NCBI GenBank assembly: GCA_024347235.1
Contig: AP025283.1
Location: 4,216,001-4,280,000 of the forward strand
Direction of reading: 5' to 3'
DNA length: 64,000 nt
From: Aliamphritea spongicola
Lineage (GTDB): Bacteria; Pseudomonadota; Gammaproteobacteria; Pseudomonadales; Balneatricaceae
Position 1 is the first letter of the stretch; every line of letters begins with the position of its first letter. The notes beneath the pieces were generated by a model. It ran no database searches. It was given only the letters and a program-made list of their open reading frames with translations, and was not told where the DNA came from. Both the position numbers and the translations under genes were made by a program. Positions 56,330 through 64,000 of the stretch are shown one piece after another.

Positions 56330-58140
56330 TTAGCCTGCCAGGTGATAACGCAATGCCAGATGCTTTTTAAATCCCTTCACTATATGCAGGGCATCACGCA
56401 ACATATCGCGTTCCATTTTATCCAGAAGGGCCAGGTCAATGGTATTAGGCGTTTGATCAATGCCGTCCTGTTCCGCACGAACGACCTGCTGACCCAGCCG
56501 GACCTGAATAAACAATGCCAGTGCCTCGCACAGTTCACGGCCATGCTTTTCTTTAATCTGCCCCAGCTCTACCAGCGCCTCGATGCGCTTAAAGGTATTC
56601 GTTTCCAATACCCGGTATTCCAGCGCCAGTGTCCGGATACCATGAACAATCGGGAAGATACCGCCCTTTTACATCCAGCTGGCCTTTTTCTTTTAGGTTG
56701 CCGAAAAGCTTAGCGGCGTATCAAACTCCAGTGCGACTTTGGCAAAATGCGCAAAAACACTTTATTGCTCTGCAAATGGCGCATAAACCAGTTACGCGAG
56801 GTTTTGAAGAGCGCCTGATTACCGGCAACCGGGTGTGCATCAACGGCGATCGCCAGATTCATTTGCGCCGTACCGTCACAGTTCTGGGACCAGTCGCTTA
56901 ATTGCTGTGTCCAGTCACCGATTGATTTCACCCAGGCAGGATTCGATACCATGATATTCCCCGGACATTCCGGAAACCCAAATGAGATCAGGGTATCGCT
57001 GAACTGACGGAGGGTTCTGTGCATATCCGGCCATATCAGCCCGTCACGGAATATAAGACCGTTATCCTGATCGGTCTTCATAATCTGCTCACCACGCCCT
57101 TCACTGCCCATGACGACCAAACACACATGGGGTTGCATATCCGGCGGAATAATCAGGTCGAACAGTTTGGCAATGATCCGGCCATTCATCGCGGCAATCA
57201 GATCCATCACAAAGCGGGCCTTCACTCCCTGCCCGACAACCGCTCGCACCAGATCACTCAACCCGGCGGCAGCATCCCGCAGGGCATCAATGGTATCTGC
57301 ACGCTCAATGCGCAAACCGATCACATGGGAATGGCTTGAGAAATAGCTGAGCACGTCGGTCAGCTCTACCACACCGGTAAGCTGCTGGTCGTCCATCACC
57401 ACAACCCGTTCAATATGCTGCTGGGTCATGGTGATCAGCGCATTAAACAGGTAATCGCCGGAAGCTGTTGTGATAAGCCGGTAGCTGGCAATTTCAGCCA
57501 CATCCGTTTCCAGAGGAAAACCATCAATGACAATCGCATCCAGCAGATCCGTACCGGTTACCATGCCATAACGGTTGCCCCGCTTCACCAGCATGCAGTC
57601 CGCCCGTTTCTCCCGCATAAGCCGGGTCGCGGCTTCAATACTGCTGCCCTGCTCAACGATCAGGGGCTCACGGATAACACCGTCTTTAATCTGCGCCAGC
57701 ATAAACTCGGCCATATCCTGGTCACCGCCCAGTTTTGAGCGGATCTCGGTTTTGGCCGACAGACTTTGCTGAAAGTAGTCAGCAAAGCGGCTGTTCTCTG
57801 CACAGAGATCCAACAGGGTTTTCGTCGGCAGGATATGACAAATGGTTTCTTCTTCGGCGATAAAGTTATGAATTGCCCGGCCCTTAATCGCCGACCAGCC
57901 GCCAAAGTAATCTTCTGCGGTGTAGTGAACAAACACGTGATCAACTTCACCGCCATCCGCATCATTTTCGCTGACCACACCTTTTAATATGACGTAGACA
58001 CCTTCCGGAACGTCGCCGGCCGCCAGCACTGTCTCGCCGCGCTGGTAATAACCGATATCCAGACTGCCACGCAGCAACGCCTGCTCCGCTTCCGTGAGCA
58101 GGCTAAAAGGCATATTCGTCATATTAAAAGATGAAGGCAT
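56330..58140 (-). CDS. cNMP-binding/CBS/DUF294 nucleotidyltransferase-like protein
   Basis: About 604 aa in four parts: cyclic-nucleotide-binding domain (QRGETVLAAGDVPEGVYVIL, EDYFGGWSAIKGR; about 30-130), two CBS domains (MREKRADCMLVKRGNRYGMV; VVMDDQQLTGVVELTDVLSY; about 160-290), a nucleotidyltransferase domain with MGSEGRGEQIMKTDQDNGLI (about 350) and a C-terminal helical substrate-binding domain. The GS-x10-DxD layout resembles GlnD-like transferases. The frame breaks near 56715 and 56640. Likely a signal-responsive regulator of the adjacent symporter or metabolism; the target is unknown. Confidence 0.9.
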
Positions 58141-58190
58141 TTATACAGTCCTTTTTGCTGATTTATCCGCCCGTACCTGCCGGGCAGAAA

Positions 58191-58220
58191 AAGGGCACAC
58201 CTGCTCGCGGGTGTGCCCTT
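58191..58220 (-). terminator. Strong terminator after the symporter
   Basis: Perfect 11-bp stem AAGGGCACACC / GGTGTGCCCTT with an 8-nt loop; on the minus strand it is followed by TTTTTCTG. It lies between the symporter stop and the DUF294 gene. Confidence 0.92.
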
Positions 58221-58251
58221 GTCACTCCTCTCCGTAAAGGGAGGTTAACGA

Positions 58252-60057
58252 TTAGTGAGCGTGAGCAGCACCTGCACCCCGTGGGACACGGATATTCTCA
58301 ACGATTTCCTGAATCTCAACCGGTGGTGGTGGAGTCATCATAGACACTGCGTACGCCACGATGAAGTTCAGAATCATACCCACGAAGCCGAAGCCACCTG
58401 TGGAAATACCCAGGAACAGATCTTCCTTCGCACCGCCCATAAAGGTGAAGTAAATCATGTAAGCCATGGTAGAACCCAGACCCACGATCATACCGGCAAT
58501 CGCACCTTCTTTATTCATACGCTTGTTGAAGATACCCATCACGATAACCGGGAATACCGAGGATGAAGCCAGACCGAAGGCCAGCGCTACTACCTGAGCC
58601 ACAAAGCCCGGCGGATTTATCCCGAAGTAACCGGCAATACAGATCGCAACGATGGCAGCAATCCGTGCGTACATAAGCTCCTGCTTATCCGAAATATTCG
58701 GATTGATACAGGTCTTCATCAAGTCATGGGAAATAGCTGTCGAAATTACCAGCAGCAGACCCGCTGCGGTCGACAGTGCCGCGGCCACCGCACCGGCAGC
58801 AACCAGCGCAATCACCCAGTTAGGCAACTGTGCTATCTCAGGGTTAGCCAGTACCATGATGTCACGGTCAACGTATACTTCGTTTGCATACGGTGCACCG
58901 TTCACAGCAGCAGGATCAGCAATTGGGTTAGTTACCGCACGCTCACCGAACTCACCACGGTTATCACCGTCGAAAGCAGGCTTACCTTTCTTGCCGTCAA
59001 ACGCAGCTCCGGCAGCATACTGAACCTTGCCGTCACCGTTGTAATCATGCCAGCCCAGCAGGCCCGCATTTTCCCAGTTCTTAAACCACTGAGGCATCTG
59101 CGCATATTCTGTACCTGCGTTATCAGCACCGTTGATGGTCTGAATCAGGTTAACCCGGCCGAAACCGGCAACACCCGGTACTGAGGTATACAGAATGGCG
59201 ATAAAGATCAGCGCCCAGCCAGCAGAAGTACGGGCATCTTTTACGCGAGGTACAGTGAAAAACGTACGATTACGTGTGGCAGACCTGCAGTACCCGCCAT
59301 CAGAGCAGCGGTTAAGCAGAAGATATCAATCGTGGATTTCTTACCCGCCGTATATTCAGCAAAACCCAGATCTGTGGATAACTGGTCAAGTGTTGCTAGA
59401 ACAGACATACCGGAATCCAGTGTTGCACCCAGACCGATCTGTGGCAGGAAGTGGCCGGTGATCTGCAGTGACAGGAAGAATGCTGGCACAGTGAACGCCA
59501 GAATCAGTACACAGTACTGAGCAACCTGCGTGTAAGTAATACCTTTCATACCGCCCAGAACGGCGTAGAAGAATACGATTGCCATACCGATAATAACACC
59601 GGTGTTAATATCCACGTGCAGGTAACGGGAGAATACGATACCTACGCCGCGCATCTGACCGGCAACGTATGTGAAGGAAATCACAATGGTACATACAACG
59701 GCGATAATACGCGCTGTATTGGAGTAATAACGGTCACCGACAAAGTCAGGCACCGTGAACTTACCAAACTTACGCAGGTAAGGGGCCAGCAGCATCGCCA
59801 GCAGTACATAACCGCCGGTCCAGCCCATCAGATACGCACCGCCGTCACGGCCGATGAAAGACACCAGACCCGCCAGGAGATGAAAGATGCAGCAGACATC
59901 CAGTCCGCTGCAGTTGCCATACCGTTTGCGACAGGGTGTACACCACCGCCAGCTACGTAGAATTCTTTTGTAGACCCTGCACGGGCCCAGATTGCGATAC
60001 CGATATAGAGCGCAAAGAGCCGCCTATAAACAGGTACGTCAGTACATCAAGACTCAT
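58252..60057 (-). CDS. Sodium:solute symporter, VC_2705/ActP-like
   Basis: SLC5 transporter of about 602 aa, predicted to bring in acetate or a similar monocarboxylate with Na+. Signatures: [20 protein letters not shown]-type helix 2, [80 protein letters not shown] (Na-site region), and a His-rich tail. A polar insert with DYNGDGKV and [13 protein letters not shown] lies in a loop. Breaks are at about 59250 (ring FFTV), 59130, 59870 and 60015. It follows DUF4212 by 27 bases as a two-gene unit. Confidence 0.92.
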
Positions 60058-60084
60058 AATACCGTCCTCAGATTCTTGTTATTG

Positions 60085-60342
60085 TTATTCGTGAACGTCG
60101 TATTTTTCATCCAGCTTGTTCATGCTGAACGCATAAGCCCAGATCAGGCCTACATAGACGAAGATAGAACCCTGTTGGTCGATCCAGAATCCTAACGGGA
60201 AGCCGAAGAACGGAATTGCATTAAGCTGTTCTACCAGCAAGATACCGCACACATATGAGACTACAAACCATATAGAAAGGTATGTAACGATAATGCGCAG
60301 ATTTTCAGACCAATAGGCCTGAGCATTCTCAGACGAAGACAT
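60085..60342 (-). CDS. DUF4212 small membrane protein (symporter partner)
   Basis: Intact, about 85 aa with two helices: VTYLSIWFVVSYVCGILLV and QGSIFVYVGLIWAYAFSMN, plus AYWSENLRI at the start. DUF4212 proteins are regularly encoded just before VC_2705-type symporters and are thought to be a small subunit. ATG 60342 has AGGA 8 nt upstream; the ATG at 60351 lies on that site and is less likely. Confidence 0.92.
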   Translation of the reverse strand: MSSSENAQAYWSENLRIIVTYLSIWFVVSYVCGILLVEQLNAIPFFGFPLGFWIDQQGSIFVYVGLIWAYAFSMNKLDEKYDVHE

Positions 60343-60703
60343 TGGCACCATCCTTATTTTTGTTATTGGGTTAATAGAATTTCGTCCTATAACGCTAGCA
60401 AAGCGCCCCTGTTTCCGATGCCCCGACTTTAGTCTCAGGCTATTTTATGAGCCCAACCGGACATCGCCGAAAGCCAGACATTACGGGGCATACAGCGATT
60501 TATTTTGCGCCGCAGCACAACAAGCTCTGTAGACAAAGGTATAATTCTGCCCGGCACGAATTCGCTGCATTTTACTGCCCGACTGTGTTTAAATGGAGAT
60601 CTGACACGTAAAAGACTGAATAAGAATTGCTGTGTCCGTACCGAACGCCCCTCACAGACAGGCCTGTAAACGGTATTTATTCACAGCTCAGGAATCAGAA
60701 AAT
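60343..60703. other. Divergent intergenic region, symporter operon / crbS
   Basis: 361 bp without a convincing ORF or RNA gene. It must hold promoters in both directions. The only clear element is a perfect TATAAT on the plus strand at 60540-60545 without a good -35, which may be activator dependent. I saw no sigma-54 match on the minus strand. Confidence 0.4.
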
Positions 60704-63700
60704 ATGCTCTCTGGCGCATCGATTATTTTCATTTCACTGGCCTATGTAGGTCTGCTGTTTGCCATCGCGTATTTTGGTGACCGCAGCCGTAAAGGGCGCT
60801 CTTATGCCAGCAATCCTGTTATCTATTCTTTATCACTGGCGATCTATTGCTCATCCTGGACGTTTTATGGTGCCGTGGGGCGGGCCACCACCAGCGGCTG
60901 GGAGTTTCTGGCCACGTATCTCGGGCCGGTCTTAGTCTTTATTTTTGCCTGGCGCATCATTGAAAAATGATTCTTGTCGGCAAACAGCAAAACACCACCT
61001 CCATCGCCGACTTCATCTCTTCCCGCTACGGTAAAAGTCAGTCACTGGCCATTCTGGTGACCGTCATTGCCGTATTCGGCACCATCCCCTATATCGCCAT
61101 GCAGCTGAAAGCCGTGGCGATCAGCTTTGATGCCCTTACCCCCAACATCGCCGACGGCCTCAGCAAAGGTAGTGATACCGCACTCTTTGTTGCCCTGCTG
61201 ATGGCGGTATTTGCCATCCTGTTCGGTACCCGGCATATCGATGCCACTGAGCACCACGAAGGCATGGTACTGGCCGTTGCCTTCGAATCCATTATCAAGC
61301 TGACCGCCTTTATCATGGTAGGCCTGTTTGCTGCCTTCGAGATTTTTGAAGGGGTAGATGACCTGATCTTTAATATCAGCCACCAGCTCAGCTATAACGC
61401 CAATTTCCGCGGCCCTCTGAGCAATGGCTTCGTTATTGAGGTATTGCTGGCCTGCGCCGCTATTATCTGTCTGCCCCGTCAGTTTCACGTTACCATTGTG
61501 GAAAACACCCGGGTAGATAACCTGAAAACCGCCCGTTGGCTGTTTCCTTTGTACATGATCCTGCTGGCCCTGTTTGTGTTACCGATTGCCACCGCGGGCA
61601 TGACAGTCTTTAACCCGACCAATACCAACGCAGACACCTATGTACTGCTGCTGCCGTTACGCTCCGGCCATGAAAACCTTGCTGTATTCGCCTTTATTGG
61701 CGGCCTGTCCGCCGCAACCAGCATGGTAATCGTTGCCTCCATTACGCTGGCCACCATGGTCTGTAACGACATCATCATGCCGCTGCTACTGCGCATCTCA
61801 TGGCTAAAACTCTCCGATAACAAAGACCTTGGCGCGCTGCTGTTACGGGTACGTCGCATCACCATTGTCTGCCTGATGCTCATGGCCTACTTCTATTACC
61901 GTATCCTCGGTGACCAGACATCACTGGCCTCCTTTGGCTTACTGGCATTTGCAGCAGCCGCTCAGCTTATTCCCGGGATCATCGGCGGTATTTACTGGAA
62001 GGAAGGCTCACGCTACGGGGTGCTGGCGGGTCTGAGCGCTGGCTTTATTCTGTGGATCTACACCCTGGTATTCCCGACACTGGCCAGTGTCGGATTACTC
62101 GACAACGACATTATCGAAAACGGCCTGTTTGGTTATGAAAGCCTTAAACCGATGGCCCTGTTCGGCATAACCGGATTGGACATACTCACCCACGGCACCC
62201 TCTGAGTGTTGGTGTGAATGCCCTGCTCTATCTGGTCATTTCACACTACACATCACAGCGACTGGTTGACCGCATTCAGGCGAGCGCATTTGTTGACGCC
62301 TACAATAAGGACCTTAACGAATCCCAGCGCACCACCAATACACACGCCACCGTCAGCGATCTGCAAACCCTTGCGGAGCGTTTCCTGGCACCAACCGGGC
62401 GCAGCATGCCTTTACTGATTTCGCCCTGAAATTCAGCCAGACTCCGCCACTGCCCAGTGAAAAAGCCAGCCATGAACTGATTCAGTTTACGGAACGCCTG
62501 CTGGCAGGTGCTATCGGCGCATCATCCGCACGCATCGTACTGGCCTCCACCCTGCGGGGCAAAGACATGCAAATCGGCGACATCGTTACCATTGTCGATG
62601 AAGCCTCTCAGGCACTGCGTTTCAACCGCTCCCTGCTGCAGTCCACCATTGAAAATATTTCCATGGGCATCAGCGTAGTGGATCAGCAAATGCGGATCGT
62701 AGCCTGGAACCGCCGCTATATTGAAATGTTTAATTACCCCGACGGACTGGTGTGTGTCGGACGGCCCATTGAAGACATATTCCGCTATAACGCCCGCCAC
62801 GGAGAATACGGTGACGGTGACATTGAAGCATCCGTCAAAGCCCGCCTGGACGCTATTCGCTCCGGAGACAATCAGGCATACGAACGCCACCGCCAGAACG
62901 GTACCGTCCTGGAGATTCGCGGTAACACCATGCCGAATGGTGGCTTTGTGAATACCTACATGGATATCACCGACCACAAAGAGGTTCAGGAAGCCCTGCG
63001 TGAAAGTGAACAGAACATCCGGATTTACACCGACAATGTGCCGGTACTGATCGCCTATCTGAATAACGACCAGTACTATCAGTTCGTCAACAAATCCTAC
63101 GCCCAGACATTCGGCATCGACCGGCATAACATCGCCGGCATGCACTGTACCAGTGTTCTCAGCGAGGAAGAGTACAAACAGCGCTTACCCTATATAAAAG
63201 CGGCCGTTGCCGGCGAGCGCCAGCGGTTTGAAACCCAGTTACCAACGAAAGACGGCTCCCCCGCTATGCCGAGGTTACCTATATCCCTCACTTTGGCTAT
63301 CAGGAGAGATCCCCGGGTACTTCACCCTCTATCAGGACATTACCGAGCGCCGGCTTGCAGAACAGGCCCTGCAGGAAACCAATGAAAATCTGGAACAGCG
63401 GGTTCAGGAACGGACTTACTCGCTGTCAGTAGTTAACAATGAGCTGCGCAAAGAAAACACCGTCAGAGCACTGATTGAGGATGAACTGCGCCAGGCCAAA
63501 GCCGATGCAGATGCCGCCAACCTGGGTAAAACCCGCTTCCTTGCGGCTGCCAGCCACGACGTACTCCAGCCCCTGAACGCTGCCCGGCTGTTTACCTCAG
63601 CACTGGCACAGCAACAGCACAGTGAAGCAACCACCCAATTGATAGAAAATCTGGACGGTTCACTGAAAGCCGCTGAAACGCTAATCTCGGCGATACTGGA

Positions 63701-64000
63701 TATATCCAAGCTGGATGCCGGTGCACTGGTGCCTAACCGTAGTCACTTCAGCCTGACAACCCTGTTTGAAAACCTGAATACGGAATTCACCGCACTGGCC
63801 AATGAAAAGGCCTGCAGTTCCACTTTGTAAACTGCCATCGAATCGTACATTCCGATCCGCAACTTCTCCGGCGGGTGCTGCAAAACTTCATTTCCAATGC
63901 CATTCGCTATACCCAGAAAGGCAAGATCCTGCTGGGCTGCCGGCATACAGGCAACAGTATCCGGATAGAGGTATGGGACACCGGCGTGGGCATTCCAGAA
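60704..64000 (+). CDS. crbS: CrbS-type hybrid sensor histidine kinase (3' end outside window)
   Basis: At least 1,098 aa; the gene runs off the right edge. About residues 1-500 are an SLC5-like domain with many helices (IYCSSWTFYGAVGRATTSGW, QFHVTIVENTRVDNLKTARW, GGLSAATSMVIVASITLATM, LIPGIIGGIYWKEGS). A linker and two PAS domains follow (NISMGISVVDQQMRIVAWNR; NVPVLIAYLNNDQYYQFVNK), a coiled coil (ENLEQRVQERTYSLSVVNNE) and the kinase: H-box ASHDVLQPLNAARL, then N- and D-box starts (LQNFISNAIRYT, WDTGVGIPE). The start at 60704 has AGGAAT upstream. Breaks are near 60965, 62205, 62425, 63250 and 63825. In Vibrio CrbS/CrbR controls acs. Confidence 0.9.

Overview
This window looks like chromosome from a marine gammaproteobacterium of the Oceanospirillales/Oceanospirillaceae type. 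The evidence is gene order: a Vibrio/Pseudomonas-like polar-flagellum and chemotaxis block, a System I cytochrome c maturation operon, and a CrbS-type sensor kinase beside an acetate-type symporter. Base composition is moderate. The genus cannot be fixed from sequence alone. I saw no tRNA, rRNA, CRISPR array, IS element or phage gene.

Reading caution: many genes are split into two or more frames. At every break I resolved by hand, adding one base (occasionally two) to a run of three or more identical bases restores one family-typical protein. These look like homopolymer under-calls, so I annotate each as one gene and note the break.

Layout. 1-2192: surface-sugar genes (GT4 glycosyltransferase, histidine phosphatase, nucleotide-sugar epimerase). 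2404-8366: a five-domain peptide-type ABC importer. 8429-9592: UDP-glucose dehydrogenase. 9769-15360: housekeeping genes (mnmC, a CBS protein, a DUF4126 membrane protein, yheU, ligA). 15399-17508: a zipA with an unusually long acidic linker. 17730-24892 (minus strand): complete ccmABCDEFGHI. 25071-27348 (plus strand): a second FliK-like protein and a small FlhB C-terminal homologue (FlhX/YlqH type).

27350-55507 (minus strand, transcribed from high to low coordinates): fliEFGHIJ, fliKLMNOPQR-flhB, flhA-flhF-fleN-fliA, cheYZAB, motCD, parC, parP and a DUF2802 gene. Together these encode the MS-ring, C-ring, export apparatus, polar number/placement control, the flagellar sigma factor, the chemotaxis signalling core, a stator pair and a polar array-positioning pair. 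Sigma-54-like promoters lie before fliK and flhA. fliE has a sigma-70-like promoter with a palindrome in its spacer. No cheW and no flrABC/fleQSR are seen in the window.

55691-64000: a DEDDh exonuclease, a cNMP/CBS/DUF294 protein, a VC_2705-type sodium:solute symporter with its DUF4212 partner, and, divergently, a large SLC5-PAS-histidine kinase (CrbS type) cut by the window edge. This resembles the acetate-switch locus of Vibrio and Pseudomonas.

Points most worth following: four FliM-N-like motifs in the CheA linker, the very long acidic linkers in ZipA and ParP, the FliK-like/FlhX pair outside the flagellar operon, and the fliE promoter palindrome.
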